DNA from: Ustulina deusta
Taxonomy: Eukaryota > Ascomycota > Sordariomycetes > Xylariales > Xylariaceae
Direction of reading: 5' to 3'
Length of the DNA: 64,000 nt
NCBI GenBank assembly: GCA_023159155.1
Contig: JAJNNX010000062.1
Span: 62,001 to 126,000, forward strand
Shown one piece after another: positions 46,583-58,301 of this stretch (within the stretch, counting starts at the first letter, position 1; each line of letters starts with the position of its first letter). The translations under genes were made by a program, and so were the position numbers. The notes under the pieces are model-generated. The model saw only the letters and a program-made list of their open reading frames with translations. It made no database searches and was not told the origin of the DNA.

Positions 46583-47492
46583 TTATGCAGACTTGGACAG
46601 TTCCACCGCATACTTGACAGACGCGCGTGACTCCAATCTCTTGAGCCAATCCTTGACGAGCGGGTATTCGTCATAGTTGACAACTTTAACATTAATAACA
46701 GTCAGCAAATCTTTTCTAGAAAAAAAAAAGAAAGAAAGAAAGAAAAAAAGAGGATGGGCTCCCCGTAACAACTCACCCTTGTCTGTCAAGGCAGCTACGA
46801 TCATGGATTGCCACGTGAACCAGGCAATGTCGGCAAATGTAATCTTGCCTCCCACAAGCCAGGGCCCGTCGCTGCTGCCGGCCTTGGCCTTCTCCTGCGC
46901 GAGATGGCCCTCGACGACGCCGGTGACACGATAGATCTCCTTGACGTAGCGGTCGACGGCGCTTTCGAGTTTCTCAGGGTGGTATTTCGTGAACCACTTT
47001 GATGATGACAGTTAGTAGGGACTTCCTCTAGGGCAGGGCGTGAAAAATCGACGCCGGTTCACTCACCACCGCCTGCCCGAAATAGGGACCCTGGCCGGTC
47101 GTCTTCGGATCATAGAGTCAGTGCTTGCGCGTGAAATTAATTAAATTTTTTCCCCATGTTATATGTTTTACCTGGTAGTACAGCCACTGCTTCGTGAGAT
47201 AGCTCTCGTTCGAACCCTGGGGGAAGCTGATCTTGTTGTCCTTGTCGTATGTCTCCACGAGGTACTCGATGATGGCGCCAGACTCCCATAGCGTCAGGTC
47301 GGTGTTGGGGTCGTATATGGCGGGCAGGCGGCCGTTGGGGTTGATGGAGAGGTATTCGGGCTTTTTGACATCGGAAAATGGGGTGGGGATGACTTCGTAA
47401 GGCAGCCCGAGCTCCTCGAGGATGATGATGACCTTGGGCGGGTTGGGGCCACCCTTACCGTACGTCTTGATGGGTTTTAGAGAAGAGGCCAT
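46583..47492 (-). CDS. Glutathione S-transferase, Ure2/GTT-like
   Basis: Four exons on the minus strand: 47172..47492, 47067..47102, 46777..46996 and 46583..46683. Introns are 69, 70 and 93 nt, and the product is 225 residues. The thioredoxin-fold half reads GPNPPKVIIILEELGLPYEVI and NPNGRLPAIYDPN, with LWESGAIIEYLVETYD at the glutathione gamma-glutamyl site. The helical half carries QGPYFGQAVWF and KITFADIAWFTWQ. This is the Ure2p/GSTN2-like subgroup of fungal cytosolic GSTs that detoxify electrophiles and peroxides. The 36-nt second exon is needed to link LYYQ to TTGQGPYFG; its acceptor (CCGAAG) lacks a pyrimidine tract but has CTGAC upstream. Exon 4 likewise uses TTAAAG. It lies about 7 kb from the PKS, so a cluster role is possible but unsupported. 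Confidence 0.88.
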
Positions 47493-48473
47493 TATTGCGG
47501 GTGTTTGACGCAGACTTTCTATTCGTTAAAGTGTTGCGATGCTGGTTGAAGAAAGGCAGATTCATCACGGCTTCACACATCTCGTTTATATGCTCATGTA
47601 ACCCCACCGTGTGGTGTTGGGTTGGTCAGTATGTGGATAACGTTTAGAAATCGGCATATATCTGGGGCTAATCTACGCTACATAACTATTGATTGGTAAA
47701 AATTGGTAAAAATGGGACACTTGTTCCACCGTCTGCAGCTCCGGGATATGATATTTCTAAGCTCGTACGGACATGGGGCTCACATGATAAAACCCTCCAG
47801 CACCTCATGGGGCATCTTTTCTATTTTGGGTTGTCTGGATTAGTAATTCGATCTGGCTAAGGTGTGATCGGCCGAAATCTCGGGACGGCAGTCTGACGGG
47901 AGCTTTACCCCTAGTTCACCTAACCCAGGTCCGTACGACCACACACCGCGCGCCATGGTAAACTTTCTGATTGGACGTACTTGGCTGCAAGACGAGGTGT
48001 TTGGGCAAGCTATGTAGCGACATAGGTATGTGTGAATCGAAGCATGCATGTCATTGCCGCATACACACGAGTACGCACAGAGCATTGCCTGGGCTTTGTT
48101 TCTCCCTTTTATAAACCAATCAGCACAAACTCCGAGGCGAGTAGCCGAGGGGTGGCATACCGCTAAGTCCTTGGCAAGGCAGCAAGCTATCCGCACTCGC
48201 CCGCCGATATACTGAGCGGCAGTTACTAGCCGCTTAGTAGGCAACCCTCGGGTTTCGAGAAACAGTCAAGCGGTTGTTGTATTTCTAGGTATTGTTGTTG
48301 TGTTCATGCACAAGACCAATGCCTTTGTTTTTAGCCAAGGTTTCCTTGGTCCGAAATTTTCGCTGGCAAATTCCTATAGCCTAAATAGAAGCAAAGAAAC
48401 CTTCGTTTTTAAGGGCCCATACAGCCCATATACCTAGCCCATGTACCTAGCCCATATGGGCCACGAAGGCCAC
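47493..48473. other. Intergenic between GST and the broken PKS end
   Basis: A 134-codon minus frame (47840..48244) has no domain. The right end holds TATGGGCTAGGTA-type repeats, listed separately. Confidence 0.45.
48416..48460 (-). repeat. CATATGGGCTAGGTA-type repeats at the PKS break
   Basis: Read on the minus strand, directly downstream of the truncated PKS, there are two full and one partial copies of a TATGGGCTAGGTA-like unit. It matches the core of the tandem repeat inside the MITE at 4511-4583. Confidence 0.7.
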
Positions 48474-51400
48474 CTAAGCCACGAAGACAGCATCCACCCT
48501 AAGGTAGCCTAAATCTTGAGCCGCGCAAGATGTTGGACCGGAGCGTGAGAGTAGGACTAGATATCGCGCACCTCGCTTCACCATCCAGCGACATATGCTT
48601 CTTGCAACTCCGCCGAATCCACCAGCAATGATGTATGTTGATGTAGGATCTAATGTGAAAGTGTCATCGGGACGGGCGGCGTTTCTAAGGTGGCCATTGA
48701 CACTTATTGCTGGCACGGCTCGACCAATAGTTAGTCGCCCTTGTACCTCCTTATATTCCAGTTCCACGGATTCTGGGCGCCCGTGTAGTGTAGCGTCAAT
48801 CACACGCATAATATCTTCACAAGCCTTCTCTGGGCAACTAAAAGTAGTTGCGAAAGTAACGTATCTCGACGCTGTATTCTCTGAATGTAGTACTCGGAAG
48901 AGGCCATCGCTCAAGTGGAACGTGGGAGTGACATCTCCTCTATCTCGTACCCACAATATAGTACTCACCGTCGAGAGTATCGCCCGAAGGGCCATGAAAT
49001 CCGCCTCGCGAATTGATGCGAGCAGTGGCGTTTTTAGTTCAACGAGGCTGATACAGAATGCATTCAAAAAATTGTGATCGAAAGCTTCTGCAAGTGTCAT
49101 TACTTTCACAGACTTCGTGTTGCGACTCAGCAGCTTCGTCCTGACACTTTCTGATACCTCAACAGCCATCGAGCATTCCGAGTCAGAGAGGATAATAAAA
49201 TCTGGGCAAATTCTCTCCGGAAACTCATGGCCGACCGCAGAGGCAACTATATCACTGCATATTCGGCTTCGGGGGTTGTCAGAATCGTGGAGTACAGTAT
49301 CTGTTCCCGAGAATCCGTTTCGAGATAGTGCTTGATTCCAAGACGCGGTTGAGATGCATGGTCCTTGTGTACGATACTCGTCATTGGCAAGCCACCACCC
49401 AGGCAATGTGCCGAAAATAACTTGGGGAATCCATTCATTGTCGGTTATTTCTAAAATGACTAACTTTCCATTAGGTTTCAAAAGTCTTCGGGCGTTTGAA
49501 AGAGTCATGTTCAGGTTCGACGTAGCGTGCAGCACATTTGCGGCCACTATGAGGTCGTAATAGCCTTCTTTGAAACCTTGCTTCGTCGGATCCTTGGAGA
49601 TGTCGAGAACAGAGAACCTGATTCGGTCTCCAAGATGACAGAATGTCTTCTTAGCTGAAGGAAAAAACGCTGAAGAAATGTCGGTGAAGTCATAACTTGA
49701 GATGCCTGACAGGCTGGCCCCCGTTTGCGCCTGTATGCTTGCATATTTGATGACCAGTTCAGTCGTTGATCCAGTTCCGGCGCCAATCTCTATGACTTTT
49801 AGACCTGGATTCTTGAATGCGATCAACTCCATCAGATATCGGAGTGCTGCATCTAAGCGAGTGTTGGCTTCTTGGTAATATTGCTCCGCTATATTCGATC
49901 TGAAGAGCAACTCCAGCGGATTATGCTCTCCATATAAAATTCCAAGCAGATTCTCCCCGATCTCTGCTATTCCTCTACCAATGGCACTATATTTGGACAC
50001 CTTTTCACCAAGTTCCGTGATGATGAGTTGATCTGTCGGAGTCGGAGGTCGTTTCAAACTCCGAATATGATCCAATCCATTCTGTGCCACATATTGTTCC
50101 ATCCAATGGACATAGCGATGCAAGTAAGGACTTGCGGGATCTACATTGGCAGGATCGAAATGACCAAGGACCATGCGTACAGATGTGAGAAAACAGGATA
50201 GAAAGATCTTCAAAGTGATCACCACTGTATTCTATGCCGGGCGTCGTTTGAAGGGCTGCAGTATCATTTCTGATCAAGTTAATATCGGGCTTCCACGTAA
50301 TGTTAAAACAGGTGTCATTAGCTGCCAAATCCTGTCTTAGATCAGCAACAGAGTCTACAAAGACAGTTTCCAAAAAATCCATGTGCACAAGCAAATTGCC
50401 GTTTTCGTCGTATGCTGAAGCTGTTGACCTAGTATTTCTTGCGGACTGTTGCTCAACTCTGGCTGTGACCTGCAGGGGTGTGATGATAGGATAAGCATCA
50501 CCAGTGCCTTTTATCCAGAGGTTGTGAACTTTGGTAGGGACTGTAGTTGGGAGTCTAGAACTCGAGGTTTGTGTCAGAGCCAGTAGGATAGTTTGAAAGA
50601 TACCATCCAAGGTAATGGGATGGATAATGTAGTCCCGCGTGCGGGTTTCTTCGTGCACTGATGAAAATACCCCGACCTCTGAATATGCTCGATCGTCTGA
50701 ACCGAACGCGATATGGGCCAGAGATCGGAAATTGGGCCCGAATCCCAAACCCATGAAATCGAATAACTCATACGCCTTGTCCACGACGATATCTCGCGTG
50801 AGGGGCAGAATGCCCAAGGGAACATGTTGTTTTGGCCATTGAACTTCGTCACCATATTCGACTAGGATAGTTCCACGACAGTTTTCGATCCATTTCTCCC
50901 CTTCTAATGTCAAATAGTGAAATTGGATGTGTTCGAAGACTGTGGGCATGAACTCCATGGCCCTAGCTCAATATGTGTTTCCACGCCGTTCTCATCGTCG
51001 GATACGCATATGGGTCGGAGAAACTCTGCTTCTTTGATGCAAAACGCACATACATTGGAATGTTGAAGTGCTACTTGGTTCGCCGCTTCAATTACCATGA
51101 CAAGCATGCCAGCAGCGGGATAGATTGTAGTTCCATTAACCACATGATCTAATATCCACGGCGTTTCTACGCTTCGTGTTATCTTGCGCCACCTTCTTGC
51201 CATTTGTGGAGGGCCATTATCGCAAATTGGAGATCCCAGCAGGTGTGAGCGTGGCAGCTTCTGCAGTCGGAAGTCCCGACTTCGCCTGCTTTCATGCCAG
51301 TAGGTCTTGGAATGGTCAAAGGGGTACAATGGGAGACCCACGAAGGCGTTAGTAACATTGTAGGTTTTACCGGACTGGCGATTGACAACTTGCAAATCAA

Positions 51401-54400
51401 CTTGATGACCTAGACAGTGAAGCCGACCCATAGCGTTTAGCAACGATGATATGCCCTCTGTGTTTCGTCGTAATACTGCGTCATAGTGTACCTTTGTGTC
51501 GGTTTTCAGAGACGTGACAATGTCCTGGAATGGGCCTTGAAGCGCAGAGTGCTGTCCGATTTCGAGCACATCAAGAAACTCACAGCTTCGCTCACTTTCG
51601 GGCGCGGATAGAAGGTTTATGACCGCTTGCTTAAACAGAACAGGCGATACCATGTTCCGCACCCAGTACCCCGGATCCAGAAGTTGGCCGGCGGTCACCG
51701 GTCGTCCTGTAACAGACGAAATCATTGCTGGGGGCCTGTCTCCCTCGAACTTGCTCGATCGCAGTACACGAATTGAACGCCGATAGTCACTCGAGGCTTT
51801 TTCCATATGAGGTGAGTGGTATGCAACGGATACTCGAAGCTTGCGCACAAAGACACCGTCCACCTTGAGTCGAGTCTCTAAAGCATTGATCGCGATCTCG
51901 TCACCCGCGAGGGTCACGCTAGATGGACTGTTGATGCACGCTATGGCGACTTCCCACTGTGGGTTTGATCTTAAGCAACTTGCTATATGTCGAGACGCCT
52001 CATCTTCGGATAGACCAGCAGCAAGCATTGCACCCCTGCGCTCGAATGTTGCGCCAAGTCTATCGACGGCCTGACCTCGACAATATGCCAGTTTTATGGC
52101 TGATTCGTGCTCCAATATTCCTATTGAATACCTAGAACTTCTCAGTGACCGATCCATATGCTAGCAGAGGAAAAACTTACGCAGCAGCTATTTCGCCTGA
52201 AGAGTGTCCTACAACAATGTGCGGTCTGACTCCGAAACTGCGTAATAAGTCTGCCAATGCAATTTGAAGAGCTGTGCATAGAGATTGACTATATAGTGGT
52301 GAATGCATATTGGTCTCACCCTCTGGTCTCCGAAGCTCGTCTATGCGAAATTAGATTCTGGAAAGTTAACAGATTGTGTATTCGCCGTTACTTACCAATG
52401 ATGTCCCATTCACATCCTAGTCCACGAAGGTATTCCTGTGACATTTCCAAACTTTGCGTAAAAGCTGTATACGGGAGAAGTTGCTCGCCCATCTTGCTGT
52501 ACTGTGCACCCTGACCCGTGAAAATAAAGACAAGTTCACGGGGTCCTTGAGCTCTCACCGCCTTCGAAGCTATGCTAGATAGGCAAGATAACTGGGACGG
52601 TGAACTGATAATGGCAAAACACCTTGAGAGCAGAAGGCTCCTTCTTGTGCATAGAAGCAGCGCAAGTTCATCCACCCGCTCAAAATCGAAGTCTTTATAC
52701 TGTGAAGCAAAGAAGTCCGAATAAGTTGTGAGAAGACGAGAACAAGATTTACTATCTGACCCTGACCAAATTAGAAGCCTGGGAAGTTCATGGCCGCTGT
52801 TATCAAGGTGCGCTATGTCCTGCGCTGATGCTTGAACGGTGTTAGTCGCCGGATTTTGCTCATGAGCACCCAGATCGACAGATAAGTGACGTCCTTGTAA
52901 TCCTCTAGCCTTGAGGAAGTTGAAAGGGTCTTCAAGGACTATATGGCAATTGGATCCGCCGAAACCAAATGAATTGACCGAGGCCCTGCGCAGGCCAAAT
53001 ACTGGCCATGAGATTGATTCTCTGGGGAACTATGCGGTTGTTAGTAAACCGTATTGGCTATGATACGTCTTCGAGGAAATTACTGCAATGTTCATGCGCT
53101 TTGTATCAATTTCCGGATTTGGCTCTTCAAAGTTTGCGTTTGGAGGTATAATACCACGCTCCAACATCATGATCACTTTGATCAGACCAGCAAGTCCGCT
53201 CGCTCCCTCCAAGTGCCCTATATTAGACTTCACTGAGCCACTGCATGTCCTTAGTACATGTGACATGTTATAGAGCTCCATTTACTCACATGTATAATGG
53301 GTCTCCCATTGTTCTTCCGCTGCCAAATACTGAGCCCAGAGCCCGAGCCTCGAGTGGGTCACCCATCGCAGTTCCAGTTCCATGGGCCTCGACAAAGGCT
53401 GTGGTGCTCAGATCTAAGCCCGCCTGGTGATATGTATCGCGAATTAGTTTCTGTTGGGCCTCACTGCACGGCGAAGTTAAGCTTGGTGTCTTCCCGTTAT
53501 GGTTAGTTCCCGTTGCACGAATAACCGTTCTTATAATATTGCCGTCTCTGATCGCATCTGACAGCCTTTTGACTACCACCATACCGAAGCCTTCGCCGCG
53601 ACCGTATCCATTTGCGCGATGGTCGAAGCTATAACAGCGGCTGGAAGGAGAAAGCATAGATAAATTCGACATAAGCAAATATTGCTCAGGCGAAGATATT
53701 ATATTGCTACCGCCCACAAGAGCCTGAGGTTATTAATAATGGCTCTGTAATATAGATTATAACTTAAGATAGTAATTCCTCACCATTGATGACTCTCCTA
53801 CACGGAGAGATTGGCAAGCAAGGTGCAACGCAACCAAGCCACTTGAACATGCTGTATCGATGCTAAGACTTGGTCCCTTCAGCTTGTACCACCAACTCAG
53901 ACGGTTCGCAAGCATGGAGGGCGCTGTACCACTCCCAGCGTAGCGCGACATGCATTCAGGATCCTTCAGACTAAGGATTCTATGGTCATCACCGAAAGAA
54001 CTGGTAAAAACAGCCGTGTTCGAGCCATTCATGGCTTCCAGAGGAATTCCAGCTGCATTAAAATCAGAGATTGTTCGACATCTCGATCCGTGAATGTCAG
54101 GGACCAGGGTCACCAGTGGGTAGAAGCTACCCATGTGGGTCTGTATTCTAGGACATGTTTATATAAAGACCTACTTCTCCCCAATCTACTTGGGAGAGGA
54201 AGGTCAGGAATCAATGATATTGAGCCCTTACCTATACCTTTCTATCTACCAGTGACCTACTTGCGACCTACTTGTGACCAGCCTTCACTCTGGGATAACC
54301 CACTCTGACAGTGAAACTCAATAATTTCTCGGCGAGCGAAAATAGATACCAGGCAGCTTGATAAAACTGCCTGCTGAGCCCTAGCACTCACAATCTTTCT

Positions 54401-54820
54401 TTCCAACCTGTTAAGACTTCGAAAAAAGAGCTTACCACTTTCGAGGGCATGGTACGAAATTTCAAGGAGACCCCTTTGTTGAGGGTCCATCGCCGCTGCC
54501 TCTGCCGAGCTGATAGAGAAGAAAGGGGCATCAAACGCGCCCAGTTCTTCTTTCAGAAAATGGCCACCACAGGCATTTAGCTGTGTTTAAATTAGTATTC
54601 TTAACGACTCAACCCCATGGCCATTATTTACCTGGTCGACCTCACATTGGTGCTTAACGTGGAATCCATCAATGTTCATCCTTGAGGCTGGAATTTTTGT
54701 CATGACACAACGCCTCTCTTCCAAGATTCTCCAAAACTCTTCCGGAGAGGTGGCATCTTGGGGGAACTTGAACGCAAATCCGATGATGGCCAGAGGTTCT
54801 GTTTGAGTTTTCATGGACAT
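48474..54820 (-). pseudogene. Highly reducing polyketide synthase, truncated and frame-disrupted
   Basis: Exons on the minus strand run 54632..54820, 54436..54580, 53784..54052, 53290..53723, 53084..53240, 52396..53029, 52181..52340, then 52131 downward. The seven introns are all 49-60 nt except intron 2 (383 nt). Domains in order are KS (DTACSSGLVALH with the active Cys, [22 protein letters not shown]), AT ([22 protein letters not shown]), DH (HVVNGTTIYP, LDGIFQTI), MT (VIEIGAGTGSTT), a structural pseudo-KR, then the KR Rossmann motif IIAGGFGGVARS. The reading frame shifts near 50960 and returns near 50175, as if by one lost and one gained base. There is no ER between the pseudo-KR and KR. 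The similarity ends after LLSRSGPTS, so most of KR and all of ACP are missing. It cannot be a working synthase as it stands. A 40-nt GTACGC...TGTAG stretch could be called an intron at the second site, but it would delete conserved sequence. Confidence 0.88.
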
Positions 54821-55446
54821 GGTGATCGATGACGTTGGGGGTCCGTATGTGCTGAGGTCTAGAGAGTATTGAGTATATTCTGAGGAAAGCGACAGTGGAA
54901 TTCATTTGACAAAGAAAAGCCACCCGAAATTATCTATCTATATAGTTTCAGCAATTAAATGTAACTACCTTGGACACCATTGGCCCGAATACCTAACCTT
55001 GGTACCTATGTAGTTTATTGTTGTACGTAATTATTCACTTTAACCACAGAGAGTGGAGAAGGGTGTGGATCTAGTCAAGGTGGCACCTTTTGTTTTCATT
55101 TTCATTTTTTTTTCTTTCCGACACTACGACGTTGTCATCTCTCTTTTGGGGCCAAGATGCAACTGGCCGCAACTTGTGACTCATTGGAGACTTTCACCAA
55201 AAAATGCTACAACGCCACAATCTTGCTGTACCACATGTAATACGGCTTTCTTACGTAGCTAATGCTGCGTCTTGGGGGCCGACATGCAAGAGATCAAAGT
55301 TGAATGCCAGACTTGGCGGCCAATAGTATGTTTAGATCGCATTGCAACACACTCCCTTAAAGCGCGTTTACGTTCGACCTCAAGCACGTTTGACCACATT
55401 ACCATCCTTCTCCGAACACGTCGTTCTAGGACTCAGAAATCCCAAC
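54821..55446. promoter_or_regulatory. Shared promoter between PKS remnant and hydrolase
   Basis: 626 bp separate the divergent start codons. A CCAAT box occurs at about 55319 (GGCCAATAG). Co-regulation is inferred from orientation only, and I found no clear palindromic cluster-regulator site. Confidence 0.5.
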
Positions 55447-56284
55447 ATGCCAACCCCTACTATTGTCATTTGCTCTGGAGCATGGCCCCTGGCCATATTC
55501 TTCCAACCGCTTATCCAAACTTTTGGAGCCAAGCAGCATGTTGCTATTTGCAAGGTGCCAGATACGTACCCGGCTTTCGACCCAGCCAACCCAGTGAAGC
55601 GCAATTATGACGCTGTATTTCTCCGTACTCAGGTGCTGACTCCCCTCCTTGAAGAAGGAAAGGATATTGTCGTCTTCATGCATTCTTACGGTGGCGTGTA
55701 CGGCCCGGAGGCCTTGGAGGGTATCAGTAAGAAAGAAAGAGCGGCGAAAAACTTGAAGGGCGGCGTTGTAGCTGTTGTCTTCACCGCAGCCTACATAGCT
55801 CCTAAGGGGGTCAGCGCCATTGCTGCGATGGGCCTTGACCCCGAAAATCTTCCAGAGTACTTGGAACACGATGTGAGTATGTTGCAAGAGAGACAAGGAA
55901 CTATCCTAATATACACCACAGCGAATCACAGACCTCGTGGGATTCAAGAAGGACGCTGCAAAAGCGATGTTGTTCCATGACCTACCAGACGAGGAGGCCA
56001 ACAAACTGGCGGACATGCGGCCCAAGCAGCCCTTCACTTGCTTCTCAACTCCAGTAAGCTGGGATCCATACCACGATCCCAACTTCAAGGGGATGCTGGG
56101 GTATATCTACACAGAGGCAGACATGATTTTACCCCTAGCGGCCCAACGAGGCTATGTTGAGACAGCAGCTATTGAGCTCACTTACATGTTGGAGAACTCG
56201 TCACATTCTCCCCACCATGAGCAGCCCGACGTGCTTGCTCAGGTTGTTATCGACATGTGTAAGGCAATCACTGAAAGGGAGTGA
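55447..56284 (+). CDS. Alpha/beta-hydrolase family protein next to the PKS
   Basis: Two exons, 55447..55872 and 55922..56284, with a 49-nt intron (GTGAGT...CACAG), give 262 residues. It begins TIVICSGAWPLAIFFQPLI, the oxyanion-loop strand of this group. The nucleophile elbow is HSYGG with Ser80. A likely catalytic His lies in ENSSHSPHHEQPD near the C-terminus. The type (short esterase-like AB_hydrolase, no signal peptide) is common beside fungal polyketide synthases, where some act as product-releasing thiohydrolases; HR-PKSs have no own release domain. It is divergent from the PKS remnant and, unlike it, looks intact. Its true substrate is unknown. Met 55447 is chosen by fit to the fold, although the frame is open upstream. 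Confidence 0.82.
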
Positions 56285-58301
56285 ATAGAGCCGCGAGGAT
56301 CAATACAGTAATTACCATTAATTTGTGCTGTGGGGTATTCGGGTGACTAGGTTGCAAGCATATTCAGAAGTGTTAAATTTGAGTTCATAAAGCGCCACTT
56401 CATATGCGATATTTGCTAGACCATGTGAATAATATGTTATACTATATTAGTCTCATCTTTTTTTTAAACGAGCGACATTTTTGCTGTATCTGTAGATTGA
56501 CTTCGCGGCCTTTGGCCGTCATGTTATCTTTAAAAGTGCCCAGTCTGTTAGGACAATTCTTATATCTAGTGTCCAATTCCTGTTGGTAAGCACCCCAGGA
56601 TTAATAGTGTTCCTGGGGTTTGCCCTACAGGGCCAACCTATGACCTTATACTTTACCACTGGTATTGTGGCGGGAAAAACAACGTTGCTAGTGCCTTGTC
56701 AGCAAAAGCAGCTTATATGCTCCGTGACAGGTATGTATCGTTATTGCGCATGGGATGTTTGACTTGCTGACATTTTCCCATCGCATAGCTGAGGTTGTCT
56801 CGGGAGCATTATCCATTGCCTTAATAGCATACATACTGCAGTGTAGTGAGGCAAACTATCTGGATGGCGTGATGGTAGGTGTATCCTTCTCATGATTATT
56901 GCAACGTCTCTAATGATCCACAGTTGATTGGTCTGTATATCATCATCGTGTCGAACTTCATCTTCTCCTCTGTTTTCGTTTAGCCTGCGGATTCTCAGCC
57001 TGGCAAGGATACGTCTAGTTCTTGGACACTTAGATTTTAATCGCTGCGTGCATTGATCTTGCCCTTCGGTTGCCATGTAGGCGAGACTCTTCCGAGATTT
57101 TTACCTCAATGCAGAACATATCAAAACCTTGCACCTTCCCTGGCTTTCCTGTAACAACCAGCGTTGGATTCGACTACGGAGAGGGTATCACTTGTTTCTC
57201 CACATTGTTTCTGGGCCTTTTTGCCTAGAGTATAGCTGCACCCACCGAGGATCCTGGCACGAGTTTCGCGTCAAAGCTGTAAATAGATGATCTTGTTTCC
57301 GGATCACGGCTGGCCCAAAGAAGAAGCAATATCACACCTCCAGGCAAATACCACCCTTTTACGATACGAAATCTACCCGCCCACCTCCATGCTACAGGTG
57401 TAATACTTTGGTTTTGTTGGGTTTCAGTTTAGCTGCGCAGTTCTCGGCTGCCTCCTAGGTAGCTTTCGAGACCTTAGGAGCGCATCGAAAGCTAGCCGAA
57501 AAAGGCTCACGCTCCCCCAATACAAGTATCGTACTACCTATTTTAACTGCGTTTTTTATGTTTCTTGCAAAGCTATTTAATAATGCCTATGCGGTATTAC
57601 CATGCGCCTACCTGATCCTCGAAAGTAATAAACTTTCCTTAACAACTATGAGGAAGGTATAGTATGCGTAGCTTTCTAAGCTTAGAAAACTAGGGATTTC
57701 AGTTTGTATTGATGCCCCGCTGGTTATTTTAGTTGATATTATAGACAATAAGATACCCTGTGAGACATAACACTGAGCCAAAAATTGATTTAGCATACAC
57801 CTTCAGCTACGTAGGCAGACCGGGATGTGTTATTGAGATTACAAAGACAGGCCTTCTCCTTGGAGCTTGCGATCTAAGCGCACAGTCGCCAGTCTGGAGC
57901 CTGGTATGCGAACCGTTCTCTGAAATTTATTTATCGCCCCTTTAGGATGAGATGGGGTGAGTCGAAATTGGCGGCTCCCCTTTTCCAATGGGAATGGGTA
58001 TGCACATCCGGCAATAGAGGATATTCATACGTAACCAATCACCATCCATGTTGCTACCCCAGATCTGCCAGATGGGGCAATGCTTGGTTGGACCAGTATG
58101 CAACTCACAGCGTATATTAAAGGACAATAAACATACCTTAATATCGCTTCAGACTTTACGGCAGTTATATGCCGATGTCTGTCTTGATCCACGCTTGTCC
58201 ATCAGGGTATATAGATAGACAGGATTCTCTCGCTCGACGCTGAACAAGGTAAATTCAGAGGTTTCACTCTGCTCTTAGGTTTTCGACCTGTTAAAACCAA
58301 G
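56285..58301. other. 2-kb gene-free, AT-rich region
   Basis: Only fragmentary frames with stops. It contains a 9-bp inverted repeat (AGCTTTCGA at 57461, TCGAAAGCT at 57485) and the 18-mer shared with 3715-3732. Confidence 0.45.

Noticed and set aside
50967..51010. 43-nt GTATCC...GCTAG stretch as an intron explaining the first PKS frame change
   Set aside because: It is very short, would remove conserved residues, and does not restore the downstream phase.
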